Below are positions 7,438 through 16,089 of a DNA stretch of 64,000 bases, one piece after another. Within the stretch, counting starts at the first letter, position 1. Each line of letters starts with the position of its first letter. The stretch comes from CAJCIW01 sp963833965 (GTDB lineage: Bacteria > Chlamydiota > Chlamydiia > Chlamydiales > Rhabdochlamydiaceae), in NCBI GenBank assembly GCA_963833965.1, contig CAWHZZ010000001.1:248001-312000 (forward strand), in the 5' to 3' direction. Position numbers and translations under genes: made by a program. Below the pieces are notes generated by a model. It saw nothing but the letters and a program-made list of their open reading frames with translations. It ran no database searches and was not told where the DNA came from.

Positions 7438-9299
7438 GAGGCTGTTCCCTTTTTCTTTAGGCGGGCACCCTGGGGAGTGTCCTCGATGAGATAGCCGCGG
7501 GATTGGATGAGGTCGCGGGCCTCGTCGGCCGCCTTCCAATTCTTTTCCGTGCGGGCGGTTTCCCTTTTTTTCAGCGCTTCTTCTAGCTCTGGCGGGATCG
7601 GCTCTTCTTCGGGCTGCAGAGGAAGCACGTTGAGGACTTGATCGATTTTCTTTAAAAAATCGAGGATGTCTTCCGCTTCTGAAATGCCGATTTTATTCTG
7701 GTCGCACAAGCTGTTGACTTCTCGCACCATGTCAAACACGCTTGCCAAGGCAGGAGAAATGTTGAGATCATCGGCCAAAGAGGCGGCGAATTGGTCCATC
7801 GTTTTTTCTAAAAGCGGCAAGACGAAACCGTGGTCTTTTTTAACCTTCAAGTCCTTCAGGATGTTGCTGACAATGTTTGAGGGCGACGGCATTCCTTTCA
7901 GCGCCTTTTGCAAGATCGGCTCCATGAAGTAGGGATTGAGGATATCGCTCCCCTTTTCATCGCGGACATCGTGGATGATGTTACCAAGAATCTTCTGCGT
8001 TTCAGGATGGCCTTGAAGAGTCTTTTCCAAGATCGGCTTGAGCACGGCGCGCTCTTTTTCCGTTTTGACCTCCGTCAAGATCTTATCGAGGACCTGTCCT
8101 TTTTCAGGCATCTGAAGCCTGCGCTCGAGCAACGGGCGCAGCTGAGTGGGATCGAGGATGTCTCGCGTTTTATCCGCTTGGACATCGAACAATATCCTTT
8201 CGCGGATCTCTCCTTTCTGCGGGATTTCCGGCAGCGCTTTTTCTAAAATCAAATCAAGGGCCTTGTGGATCTTTTCGCGGCGGATATCTTGAAGCCGCTT
8301 GATGAAATCGGAAAGCCGCACTAGCGCCGCCGCGGCGCCGTCTAGCCCTGCAAAGGTGAAGTTGAGCTGAGTGCGGTAGTGGGTTTGCAGAAGCAGGTAG
8401 CGGACCTGGCGACCCGTGTATCCTTTGGCGAGTAGATCGCGCAAAGTATAAAAATTGCCCAGGCTCTTCGACATCTTTTTATGGTCGACGAGAAGATGTT
8501 CCGAATGCAGCCAATGCTTGACAAACCGCTTGGAGGAATAGGCCTCCGATTGCGCAATCTCATTTTCATGATGGGGAAACATGTTGTCGACGCCTCCGAC
8601 ATGGATGTCGATCGATTCGCCGAGGAGTTTCATCGCCATCGCGGAGCACTCGATATGCCAGCCAGGCCGCCCTTTTCCAAAGGGGCTCTCCCAAAAAATG
8701 TCGCCGTCACGGGCAGGATCATATAACTTCCAAAGGACAAAATCGCTGACATTTTCTTTTTCGTACTCATCGGTGCAGACTCCGCCGGCCCCTGGCTGGA
8801 GTTCGTCTAAATGCAAATGCGAAAGCCTTCCATAAGAAGGAAATTTGGCAATGGAGAAGTAAATGCTGCCGTCTTGACCTTTGTAGGCGGTCCCCTTTTC
8901 GATGAGGGTTGAGATGATCGCGATCATCTCGGAGATATAATGGGTCGCTTCTGGATAATGCTCGACGCGCTCGATGCCGAGGGTAGAGAGGTCTTCGAAA
9001 AAAGCGTCTTTATAGGGCCGCGTGAAGACGTCTAAAGAGATCTTCTTTTCAAGCGAGCCTTTAATTGTCTTGTCATCGATATCGGTAAGATTCATCGCTT
9101 GGTGGATCGAAAAGCCAAAAAACTTAATTGTCCGACGGAGAAGATCTTCGAACACATAAGTGCGGAAGTTGCCAATGTGGGCAAAATTATAGACGGTGGG
9201 GCCGCAGGTGTACATGCGGATGGCGCGGCCGTCGAGCGGGGCGAGCTCTTCTTTTTCTCTTGATTCGGTATTGTAAAATTTCAAACGATGTTTATGCAT
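7434..9299 (-). CDS. cysS: Cysteine--tRNA ligase with a large internal repeat insertion
   Basis: Charges tRNA-Cys. Class I signatures are clear: TCGPTVYNFAHIGN (zinc Cys32, HIGH-like motif at 41-44), a WHIECSAM stretch near 214-221, GGVDNMFPHHENEIAQ, and KMSKS at 275-279. At 621 residues it is about 150 longer than usual CysRS (around 460-480). The excess is one block, residues about 348-494, made of four tandem units of 34-39 residues inserted just after the catalytic domain and before the DALR-like helical region (QFAASLADDLNISPALASV). The C-terminus with the usual basic helix is intact. It overlaps the upstream aas-like gene by 8 bp and the downstream small gene by ATGA. Confidence 0.96.
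   Translation of the reverse strand: MHKHRLKFYNTESREKEELAPLDGRAIRMYTCGPTVYNFAHIGNFRTYVFEDLLRRTIKFFGFSIHQAMNLTDIDDKTIKGSLEKKISLDVFTRPYKDAFFEDLSTLGIERVEHYPEATHYISEMIAIISTLIEKGTAYKGQDGSIYFSIAKFPSYGRLSHLHLDELQPGAGGVCTDEYEKENVSDFVLWKLYDPARDGDIFWESPFGKGRPGWHIECSAMAMKLLGESIDIHVGGVDNMFPHHENEIAQSEAYSSKRFVKHWLHSEHLLVDHKKMSKSLGNFYTLRDLLAKGYTGRQVRYLLLQTHYRTQLNFTFAGLDGAAAALVRLSDFIKRLQDIRREKIHKALDLILEKALPEIPQKGEIRERILFDVQADKTRDILDPTQLRPLLERRLQMPEKGQVLDKILTEVKTEKERAVLKPILEKTLQGHPETQKILGNIIHDVRDEKGSDILNPYFMEPILQKALKGMPSPSNIVSNILKDLKVKKDHGFVLPLLEKTMDQFAASLADDLNISPALASVFDMVREVNSLCDQNKIGISEAEDILDFLKKIDQVLNVLPLQPEEEPIPPELEEALKKRETARTEKNWKAADEARDLIQSRGYLIEDTPQGARLKKKGTAS
7818..8258 (-). repeat. Four tandem 34-39-residue repeats coded inside cysS
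   Basis: CysS residues about 348-386, 387-421, 422-460 and 461-494 share the pattern P-(I/L)-L-E-(K/R)-x-L, then a Pro-rich turn, I-L-x-x-I-L-x-D/E-V-K, an acidic-basic E/D-K, and (I/V)-L. They look like helix-turn-helix hairpins. The repeat is clearer in protein than in DNA, so it is an older duplication. The motif PLLEKT recurs once more just after the last unit, which may mark where the expansion began. Confidence 0.8.
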
Positions 9300-12006
9300 G
9301 CCAATTGTCCTGTTCGTCCAAAAGACGATAATGCGTTTTGCCAGTGCCGGTCAAGGGGATCTGTTCGAGAGTCCTCACTTCGGCAATTTTAACGATTCTC
9401 CCCATCCCGCTTTCTCTAAGCGCAGCATTGACATCTTCCTTATTGACCGGAAAAGTCGTAAATAAAACAATAATGGGCCGGTCTGTCTCTTTCTCTCGAA
9501 CACTGACCGCCAGCGGGGGGCCTTCTTCCGGTCCAGTCACCCAGCGTTTTTCTCTCGCGAGGCGGAGCAATTCTTCCTCGAGCCCTCCGAGACTGATCAT
9601 TTCCCCCCCGATCTTGACGAATCTTTTGAGCCTTCCTGAAAGCACAAGATGGCCGTCAGGACTTAAAGTCCCGCGGTCGCCGGACAGATACCAGCGCTTG
9701 CCATTGAGCGTTAAAAAGGGATTGCGGGGATTGCCTAAATAGCCATTGAATACGTTGGGACCGAAAATGCATACCTCCCCTTCCTGTCCTGTGGGGACGG
9801 GCTGCTGAGATTCGGTATCGACGATGAGCAGCTCCACGCCGAGCAGGGGCTTGCCCACCCCTTCATGCGGTTCGCCTAAGCGATCGATGCTGACCACAGG
9901 GCTGCATTCCGTGATGCCGTACCCTTCGAGAAGCTGCGCATTGGGAAGATGCTGCTTGGTATAATCAAAGAGATCTTGAGGGGTCTTTTCAGCGCCCGAG
10001 ACAATAATTTTCAAAGACTGCAAATGTTCTGGCTTGGCCACGCGGAAAACCGCCTTGATGAAGCTCGGGGCGCAGCAAAATAAGGTAGGTTTCCATTCGG
10101 CGATTTCTCGCGCCAGCCCATGGCTATCGTTGGGATCGGGCGAATAACAAATGCGCACCCCCACGAGAAGAGGATAAAGTCCCGTGACGGAAAAACCAAA
10201 AGAGTGGAAGGGAGGCAATACGCCAAGCAAAATATCGCTAGCCTGAAACTCGACGGTCTTGAGGGAGGCGCGTTGATTGCTGAGCAAATTGAAATGAGAG
10301 AGAGGGACGCCTTTGGGGAGTGATTCCGTTCCGCTCGTGAAAAGAATCACGGCGGGATCGGAGGGCGAAATGTTGAGTAGGTTTAATTTTTTCAAGAGGC
10401 TGCCGGGGGACTTTCTGCTTAAGAGAAAGGCGCGGAGTTTATCTTTGAGACGAATCCGCTCACGAATATCTTCGAGGAAACACAACCTTTCCTCGATCTT
10501 CCCAAGATCGCCATTTTCTAAGCGATCGAGGAATCGAGACGAGGTGATCACCGCTTGGAGCTCCGTCAGGTCGGCTACATGATCAAGCGCTTTGGCCCCG
10601 GACGTCCAATTGATCATGACCGGCACTTTACCGGCCAGCAGCGCCCCCAGGATCACGAGGTATGCCCCGGCGGTTGAGGGAAGCATGATCCCGATATTTT
10701 TCCCCGGCATCTGCCTCAATTGATCAGAGAGGATGAGTGCAGCGAGCTTCATTCGATGGTAGCTCAGCGTTCCCGACAAAGCATCGTGGCAAGCGGCCAA
10801 ATTCTTGTTGCGGTCAACGCTCTGTAAGAATACCTCTTGCACAGTCTCACCCGAGGGAAATTCCGGTTTTGGCCGTCTTTCCTCGGGCCACGCAAATTTC
10901 TGTTTTGCCAAGGCAGGGGCGCCTTCTTCTTCCCGCTCTTTTTTATAACCGGCTGCCGCTTGGAGCACATCTTCGACGGTGTATAGATCTCCAGGAAGCA
11001 GGTCGGCGACGCCGTAGCGCTCATCTAAAAACACATAAAGACCGGCGACATCCAAGGAATCCATCCCCAAGTCCTGGGAGAGATTCGCTGTCCGCTCAAT
11101 CTGATCAGAGGGCCTTCTGCAAATGGTAGCCAATTGAGAAAATACTTCTTCCTGGATTTTTTTTGGGACCGGTTTCTCTTCCACAGGCGCCGGCTGGGCG
11201 GCTGCAACAAAGACTTTGGGCAGCTCCTCTTTCCAGAAGGCATAGGAAACGAGTTTAATGGGCTCAGGGCCGGGTTCGGGGTAGCGGTTGTACCAATTTT
11301 CCAGATACTTGTTGAACTCGAGGCGGGGGGCTTGATAGGGAAAATCTTCGGGGGGCAGGTCCAATTCGACGACGACGTCGCGCCTCGGCGCAAAAAAGAT
11401 GCCATTTTTTAGGAGGATCTTCGTGCACTCCCAAAGGACTTTCCCAAAATCCGGAGAGGAGCCCGTCAAAGCACGTGAAAATTTGCTTCCCCATAACCCC
11501 GTTGTCCTCACAAGGACGACATTCGCCTCCGGACAGGCTTGAAGAAGGTTGTGAGCGAGAGAAGCCCCTCCGATCAGCTCAGTTCCCATGCGCTTTAGAC
11601 GGCCTGACGGATAGATCAAAAAGTTGCCCCCTCTTTTCAGCTCACCTACGACGTCGTTGAACAGTTTTTCGACTTTTTTTCCTCGCCATTTATTGGCCTG
11701 AGCTTCCATCGTCGGCAGGGGCATTGCCTTGACGAGGTCAATAAAGAATCGAAACCCCTTCAAATAATAAAAATGTTCCACAACGAGGGGTTTGGGATGG
11801 AATTTTTTCCAGAGGACCAATTCGAGGATGACCGGATCGATCTCCGCGGGATGATTCGGTAGAAAAAGGATTCCACCCGGACGTTTGAATCGATCAGGGG
11901 TCAATTTCTCCAGGCCCTTGACCACCAGCCTATAGCGTAAAGCGACGAGAAGGCGGACCAGCCAAAAAATCACATAGAGTCCCAAATTGACCATCTTTTC
12001 TTTCAT
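9292..12006 (-). CDS. aas: Fused acyltransferase, acyl carrier and acyl-activating enzyme (Aas-like)
   Basis: A 904-residue membrane-lipid enzyme. The N-terminal PlsC-type acyltransferase domain has the NHPAEID motif (H52, D57) and a YPSGR motif near 132. An acyl carrier protein domain follows at about residues 283-350, with the phosphopantetheine serine in LGMDSLD (Ser317). The C-terminal AMP-binding acyl-activating domain has the FTSGTESLPKG loop near 556, EGYGITECSP, and YLSGDRG. E. coli Aas has the first and last domains and acylates lysophospholipids; the internal ACP is extra. In Chlamydia I recall plsC and aas as separate neighbours, so this looks like a fusion with a built-in carrier. 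It lies directly upstream of cysS (8-bp overlap). Confidence 0.9.
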   Translation of the reverse strand: MKEKMVNLGLYVIFWLVRLLVALRYRLVVKGLEKLTPDRFKRPGGILFLPNHPAEIDPVILELVLWKKFHPKPLVVEHFYYLKGFRFFIDLVKAMPLPTMEAQANKWRGKKVEKLFNDVVGELKRGGNFLIYPSGRLKRMGTELIGGASLAHNLLQACPEANVVLVRTTGLWGSKFSRALTGSSPDFGKVLWECTKILLKNGIFFAPRRDVVVELDLPPEDFPYQAPRLEFNKYLENWYNRYPEPGPEPIKLVSYAFWKEELPKVFVAAAQPAPVEEKPVPKKIQEEVFSQLATICRRPSDQIERTANLSQDLGMDSLDVAGLYVFLDERYGVADLLPGDLYTVEDVLQAAAGYKKEREEEGAPALAKQKFAWPEERRPKPEFPSGETVQEVFLQSVDRNKNLAACHDALSGTLSYHRMKLAALILSDQLRQMPGKNIGIMLPSTAGAYLVILGALLAGKVPVMINWTSGAKALDHVADLTELQAVITSSRFLDRLENGDLGKIEERLCFLEDIRERIRLKDKLRAFLLSRKSPGSLLKKLNLLNISPSDPAVILFTSGTESLPKGVPLSHFNLLSNQRASLKTVEFQASDILLGVLPPFHSFGFSVTGLYPLLVGVRICYSPDPNDSHGLAREIAEWKPTLFCCAPSFIKAVFRVAKPEHLQSLKIIVSGAEKTPQDLFDYTKQHLPNAQLLEGYGITECSPVVSIDRLGEPHEGVGKPLLGVELLIVDTESQQPVPTGQEGEVCIFGPNVFNGYLGNPRNPFLTLNGKRWYLSGDRGTLSPDGHLVLSGRLKRFVKIGGEMISLGGLEEELLRLAREKRWVTGPEEGPPLAVSVREKETDRPIIVLFTTFPVNKEDVNAALRESGMGRIVKIAEVRTLEQIPLTGTGKTHYRLLDEQDNWHA

Positions 12007-12097
12007 AGGGTTCCTTATCTTAAATTAAACCAATCACTTCATCAATGTTTTTAATCTCTCGCAGACAAACAATTAAAACCGAGTTCTGAAAAGCGGA

Positions 12098-12125
12098 TTG
12101 ACATAATAATTAATCCGTGTAATAA
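12098..12125 (+). promoter_or_regulatory. Sigma-70-type promoter candidate
   Basis: A perfect -35 box TTGACA (12098-12103) is separated by 16 bp from TAATAA (12120-12125), 28 bp before the ATG of the 80-residue gene at 12153. It is divergent from the aas-like gene. Confidence 0.55.
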
Positions 12126-12152
12126 TAAATTTATATTAACGATATTCCAATC

Positions 12153-12395
12153 ATGGAAAAAGATCAACCGAATTTTCCACCTGAAAAATCGTTTGGCGCT
12201 GCTTTCGAACAGATGGCCAAGCTTCTCCGCTCGGAGGTTAAAATGAAGGAAAGGAGCACCAAGGTGCTTCCGTCGAGTTCTCTACCCCCCTCCTTCCGCA
12301 ATTCGATCGAGCAAATCGCAAAACTTCTCCGCTCCGAGATTCAAGTGACTAAACCCGCGAAGAAGCGCACCTGGAAAAAATCTCCGAAAAATTAA
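12153..12395 (+). CDS. Small basic protein with an internal duplication
   Basis: An 80-residue basic protein, unknown family. It contains the same segment twice: AFEQMAKLLRSEVK and SIEQIAKLLRSEIQ, joined by a Ser/Pro-rich linker and each followed by Lys-rich tails. Two short amphipathic helices are likely. The upstream promoter candidate supports expression. There is no strong Shine-Dalgarno sequence. It precedes another small basic gene in the same direction, and both are probably lineage-specific. Confidence 0.6.
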   Translation: MEKDQPNFPPEKSFGAAFEQMAKLLRSEVKMKERSTKVLPSSSLPPSFRNSIEQIAKLLRSEIQVTKPAKKRTWKKSPKN

Positions 12396-12502
12396 GACTC
12401 AATTAAGAATAAAACAAATTAATATTAATCATCAAAAATTCATTTCATAAAATCCCCGCATTTTTATAATCACAAAAACAAAAACACATCTGGAGGGATT
12501 CT

Positions 12503-12760
12503 ATGGGTAAAATTCATCGGCATGCACACACCGCTCAGACTGCTCAGACAACACGTGCAGAGAAAACGGAAGTTTCCGGCTCATTGAAGCGAATAAGAGA
12601 AAAAACCAGCCAATTCGCACTAGGGAGGGGCCAAAAATATTTTGGCGCAGGCAAGTTTGCGAGCTTTTCGGACAGACCCCCTCATAAAACGGGCTCTAAA
12701 CGCGTAACCCAAGCAGCTTCAAGCACTCTGACGCCTGCTCGGCCAACAAGACGAAAATAA
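12503..12760 (+). CDS. Small basic hypothetical protein (85 aa)
   Basis: A strong ribosome-binding site (TGGAGGG, 7 bases before the ATG) and a terminator directly at the stop codon mark this as a real gene. The protein is Lys/Arg/Ser/Thr-rich and low in hydrophobics, starting with a His/Ala/Gln/Thr-rich stretch, and is probably disordered. It could bind nucleic acid or be exported; the sequence does not decide this. Confidence 0.65.
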   Translation: MGKIHRHAHTAQTAQTTRAEKTEVSGSLKRIREKTSQFALGRGQKYFGAGKFASFSDRPPHKTGSKRVTQAASSTLTPARPTRRK

Positions 12761-12785
12761 GCGCTTCCTTTCGAAGGAAGCGCTT
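12759..12785. terminator. Bidirectional intrinsic terminator
   Basis: A perfect 12-bp stem (12759-12770 with 12774-12785) with a 3-nt loop, followed by a T-rich run. It lies between the small basic gene (stop TAA at 12758-12760) and the convergent bioY (ends 12790), so it can serve both. Confidence 0.85.
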
Positions 12786-12789
12786 CTCT

Positions 12790-13353
12790 TTATTGTGAAT
12801 AGCGCAAACCTTTCAACACTCTTTCGGCGACGAGCAGTTTAAGCAGGTCCGGCAGAAGGAAAGGCAGCATCCCTAAGACAAACGAGGATTGCCAACCGAT
12901 CTGAAGAGCGAGCCAAGGGATTCCGAAGAGGTAAACAACGAGGTTGCCAAGTCCCATCGCGAGCAGCGCTTTTAGTGGAGTGCGGTTTTTTACGCGCTCC
13001 ATGAAATACCCTGTACAAAACGCCGCAAAGAGATATCCCACGAGAAACCCGCCTGACGGCCCTGCAAAGGCGAGAAGTCCGATTCTGCCACTCGCAAAGA
13101 CGGGAAGGCCCCACGCTCCCTGGCACAAAAACGCGAGCACCATCAAGGCGGCGCGCTTGCTGCCCAGAAAGCAAGAGAAGAGGAGGATCACATGTGCTTG
13201 CACAGCAATGGGCACGGGAGTAAATGGCAAATGGATGGCAATCGGCTTACAAAGAGCGATGATGACGCTTGCGGTCAAGACAATTGCAATTTCTTTCAGC
13301 CTCGAGCGCTCCTCGACGGCCTCATGCAAAAGATAAGAGTAATTCATAGCCAT
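12790..13353 (-). CDS. bioY: Biotin transporter BioY
   Basis: The substrate-binding membrane subunit (S component) of an ECF-type biotin uptake system. The 187-residue protein has about six hydrophobic segments and the BioY-style motifs FTPVPIAVQAHVILL and GPSGGFLVGYLFAAF. The ATG at 13353 is favoured because a GAGGAGGGG ribosome-binding site lies 8 bases upstream; the ATG at 13359 is too close to it. No EcfA or EcfT gene is nearby, so BioY either works alone or uses energising subunits coded elsewhere. A host-dependent biotin supply is a reasonable inference. Confidence 0.9.
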   Translation of the reverse strand: MAMNYSYLLHEAVEERSRLKEIAIVLTASVIIALCKPIAIHLPFTPVPIAVQAHVILLFSCFLGSKRAALMVLAFLCQGAWGLPVFASGRIGLLAFAGPSGGFLVGYLFAAFCTGYFMERVKNRTPLKALLAMGLGNLVVYLFGIPWLALQIGWQSSFVLGMLPFLLPDLLKLLVAERVLKGLRYSQ

Positions 13354-13412
13354 AAACATCCCCTCCTCAGAGTAAATTCAAAACTTGAACCCCAAAGGTA
13401 GCAAGAATCCCA

Positions 13413-13865
13413 TTAATTAGGAATAGGAAAACCCATCGCGCGGAGTGGTCCAGGGAAAGTTTTGAAGTAAAATTGCATCACTTTCTCCATCGTCGCATCG
13501 CCGTTGACGATCTCCCCTCCTGGTGCGCTGCAAAACTTCAAGACGTTGTCCTTTAGGCTCAGCGCTGCGGCGCCCACGACGGTCGCGCATGCCAAAAAGT
13601 TCTCGCCAGCGGGGACCACATGGTTTTTAATGAAAGCTTTTTTCTGGGTCTGGCCCATGCATTGGGCGATTCCTTTTAAAACTAGAGCGTACACGCCTCT
13701 TGCCACTGTTTCCAATGAGCCCAAGATCGCGATGCCCGCGTATGCTACTTCTGCTGTGATTTGCTTAAAAGTTTTTCTCACTGGGCATTGACAGTCATTC
13801 AGCCAATCGGTGACTTTTTCATAAGCATGGCCGGAAACGGACATGGAAGGTGGAATGGGTCTCAT
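13413..13865 (-). CDS. Hypothetical protein with hydrophobic segments (150 aa)
   Basis: I do not recognise this protein. It has a good ribosome-binding site (AAGGAG, about 6 bases before the ATG at 13865). Two mildly hydrophobic stretches (AYAGIAILGSLETVARGVYALVL and FLACATVVGAAALSL) could be membrane hairpins. Four cysteines are spread through the chain. It lies between bioY and an AT-rich leader on the other strand, likely as a single gene. Similar small Ala/Gly-rich proteins are common in amoeba-associated chlamydiae, but no function can be given. Confidence 0.6.
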   Translation of the reverse strand: MRPIPPSMSVSGHAYEKVTDWLNDCQCPVRKTFKQITAEVAYAGIAILGSLETVARGVYALVLKGIAQCMGQTQKKAFIKNHVVPAGENFLACATVVGAAALSLKDNVLKFCSAPGGEIVNGDATMEKVMQFYFKTFPGPLRAMGFPIPN

Positions 13866-14131
13866 AATTTCTCCTTAAATGAATTTAAAAACAATGAGAG
13901 TTTAATCAAATTCACGAAAACAATCTAATATTAAAAAAAATCGCTATTTGGAAAAATTATTTTAATAAAAAAGTTATACTGAAGAAACTTCGAAAATTGG
14001 TTTTTTAGCCGCCCCGTAACGACTATTTGAGCACAAACGCTCCCTAGTACTACATGTTAAGGACCACCAAACTCTTCCCTTTAATTTCCAATCGTCCTAG
14101 AATCTATCGGCATTTAAAAGGAGTTACCCTC

Positions 14132-14602
14132 ATGAGCACAATTGCAACTTTTCCAGATCGACGAGCCATCTTCAATTACATTGACAAACACCCGGGCAAA
14201 GTTCTCCTCAAAGCGCCACAAATCACTGAACATTTTCCCGGCAATATCCGGAAAATTGCGGCCTACTTTGCCAATAGACAAATGATTCGAGGTGAAATTT
14301 ACACTGAGGTAATGCAAGCCATTTCTACTGATAATTTGATAGAATGTATCGTCCTCAAAGTCATTGCTGATGAGATCATAAAAATAGAGAAAAGTCACGA
14401 TGAATATACTGAAGAAACTCGCGTAATTGTTGAGGAGATGAGAAGCAATCTAAACGACTTGAAGGAACCGATCCTATCCTTCAAGCTGGCCGTCACCATG
14501 TATAGCCGCATTCTTCGCGACTTGGCTGATGGAATGACCTCTGACAAGGTTAATGCTGCCATCGAAGCATTGAGAAAAAAACGATTGGAAAAAGTGCAAT
14601 AA
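14132..14602 (+). CDS. Hypothetical protein, first of a tandem paralogue pair
   Basis: A 156-residue protein of unknown function. The ATG at 14132 is chosen over the one at 14054 because AAAAGGAG lies about 8 bases before it and the paralogue downstream begins at the same point. Shared features with the next gene are TFPDRRAIFNYIDKHPG, a QITEHFPG-like stretch, and KIAAYFANRQMI. The rest looks helical. There is no signal peptide or membrane segment. The pair is probably co-transcribed (22-bp gap) and looks lineage-specific. Confidence 0.7.
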   Translation: MSTIATFPDRRAIFNYIDKHPGKVLLKAPQITEHFPGNIRKIAAYFANRQMIRGEIYTEVMQAISTDNLIECIVLKVIADEIIKIEKSHDEYTEETRVIVEEMRSNLNDLKEPILSFKLAVTMYSRILRDLADGMTSDKVNAAIEALRKKRLEKVQ

Positions 14603-14624
14603 AACCCAAAATGGAGGTACCCAT

Positions 14625-15128
14625 ATGGCTGTAAAACCATCAACAACCACGACCATGGTCGCTTTTCCAGGTCGACAAGAAATGCTTACTTACATGAACA
14701 ATCACCCCGGACATAATATTGTACTGCAGAATCCGCAATTGACCAAAAATTTTCCTGGCGCCACCGAGAAAGTTGCAGCGTTTTTTGCAAATAAAAAAAT
14801 GGTGCAGAACGAAATTTTAGATAATGTTTCAGCCATCTTGTGGGGTCCCGAGAAGTGGAAAGAAGAGAAGCAATCCAGGCAGCTTTTTAATGATTTAATC
14901 ACAGGGCTTGAAAAAACTTCTGATACTTACTACATCGAACAAGCTAAAACATGGAAGTCCATTAGAATGGAGGCTGAGGCTGGGAATACTCTTTTTAATG
15001 TGACTGCGAACATGTACTGCGAGATACTTAAAGACCTGCTCGACAAAGCGACATTCACGCCGCCTGGCCCAGGCGAGAATAAATGGAAAAAACACATTCC
15101 CGTCGTCAATTTGACAAACAACCAGTGA
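14625..15128 (+). CDS. Hypothetical protein, second of a tandem paralogue pair
   Basis: A 167-residue paralogue of the preceding protein. AFPGRQEMLTYMNNHPG, NPQLTKNFPG and KVAAFFANKKMVQNEI line up one to one with the first copy, while the C-terminal halves diverge strongly. A GGAGG ribosome-binding site precedes the ATG by about 8 bases. Divergence points to an old duplication. Function unknown. Confidence 0.7.
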   Translation: MAVKPSTTTTMVAFPGRQEMLTYMNNHPGHNIVLQNPQLTKNFPGATEKVAAFFANKKMVQNEILDNVSAILWGPEKWKEEKQSRQLFNDLITGLEKTSDTYYIEQAKTWKSIRMEAEAGNTLFNVTANMYCEILKDLLDKATFTPPGPGENKWKKHIPVVNLTNNQ

Positions 15129-15130
15129 AC

Positions 15131-15150
15131 CCAGGCCCGTTAAGGCCTGG
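15131..15150 (+). terminator. Hairpin after the paralogue pair, weak terminator candidate
   Basis: A 7-bp GC-rich stem (15131-15137 with 15144-15150) and a 6-nt loop, starting 2 bp after the stop codon. No T-run follows, so it may be a stabilising 3' hairpin or a factor-dependent site rather than a full intrinsic terminator. Confidence 0.4.
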
Positions 15151-15256
15151 GCCGCAAATCACCCTTGAGAAAGCAATTCCAAAGAATCCTTCGAGGAAAT
15201 CGCTTTACAAAGAGACCCATACTTTGAAATTATTACGTAAATATATAAAAATTGTT

Positions 15257-16021
15257 TTAATTTTGAAGGAGGAGCGCCCAGTCGGTGCAAGGAGAGGCGA
15301 ACTCTTCTTCGACATGCGTGGAATACCCTGGAATCGAAGAGACTAAGATGGCGCCCTCTTCCGCTAGCTTGCAGAACTTCTCATGGTCTGCGGTGATCGT
15401 CCTGCCAAGTGAATAGCATCGATGGAAGTCGATATGCTTTTGCAGCGTTTTGAATTGCATGGCATAAGTGTTGGTTGTCGACGGCGTCGTCCGCCAATGA
15501 CAGGATTGGGTATGGTAGATCTTCGATTTCAAATCTGTGTACTGCGGAAAGAAGTACTTATCCCTGTGGTCAAAGAGGGTCACGTAGTCAATTCCAGGAA
15601 TCGAAATGCCTTCGCGTAGGATCATAGGCCAATCAGGTCGGTGGAGATAATCGTCTTCAAGGAAATAAATGATTGTCTCCGGGGAGTATTTTTGCGAGTA
15701 GGCGTGTTCTAGCATGCGGAGGAAAGAGGCCGCTTCCGATCCCCCTTTGAATTCGATGACGGGATGAAGCGACTGCTTCTGAAGAAAATGCACCCCTTGC
15801 ATCGGATGGAATGTGTCGAGAAAAAAGGTGAGGTTGATTTTCTTCTGGCCAGCGATTGTCAGGAACAGGTTTTTGAGGCAAAGCTCCTTGTCAAACTTCT
15901 GGAAGCGGTTTTTATGCACGCTGACAGAAGAATAGTTACAATGTCTGACAAAAACTTCGATGGAAGGGGTATTGTCGGGAATGAAAACGGCTTTGAGTTT
16001 TTCTTTCAATTCAGCAAACAT
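15257..16021 (-). CDS. Putative glycosyltransferase-like protein
   Basis: A 254-residue protein. The core YFLEDDYLHRPDW near residue 140 resembles the acidic metal-binding loop of GT-A-type glycosyltransferases, and the end of the protein has a STHVEEEFASP segment. Cytosolic, with no membrane helix. The ATG at 16021 is preferred to an upstream TTG. It stands alone next to the nudix gene. I infer a transferase acting on sugars, but cannot name donor or acceptor, and the family assignment rests on one motif. Confidence 0.6.
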   Translation of the reverse strand: MFAELKEKLKAVFIPDNTPSIEVFVRHCNYSSVSVHKNRFQKFDKELCLKNLFLTIAGQKKINLTFFLDTFHPMQGVHFLQKQSLHPVIEFKGGSEAASFLRMLEHAYSQKYSPETIIYFLEDDYLHRPDWPMILREGISIPGIDYVTLFDHRDKYFFPQYTDLKSKIYHTQSCHWRTTPSTTNTYAMQFKTLQKHIDFHRCYSLGRTITADHEKFCKLAEEGAILVSSIPGYSTHVEEEFASPCTDWALLLQN

Positions 16022-16089
16022 AATATCCAAACAAATTCAAATATCGATTCTTGCGAAGAGGGCTGTATTAGTCAATCTTTCAATCTAGC

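Noticed and set aside
7818..8258. cysS insert considered as another palindromic element
   Set aside because: No inverted repeat or TA ends; it is a tandem direct repeat at protein level, and longer than the elements.
14054..14131. Upstream ATG extending the first paralogue by 26 residues
   Set aside because: The ribosome-binding site and the match to the second paralogue point to ATG 14132.
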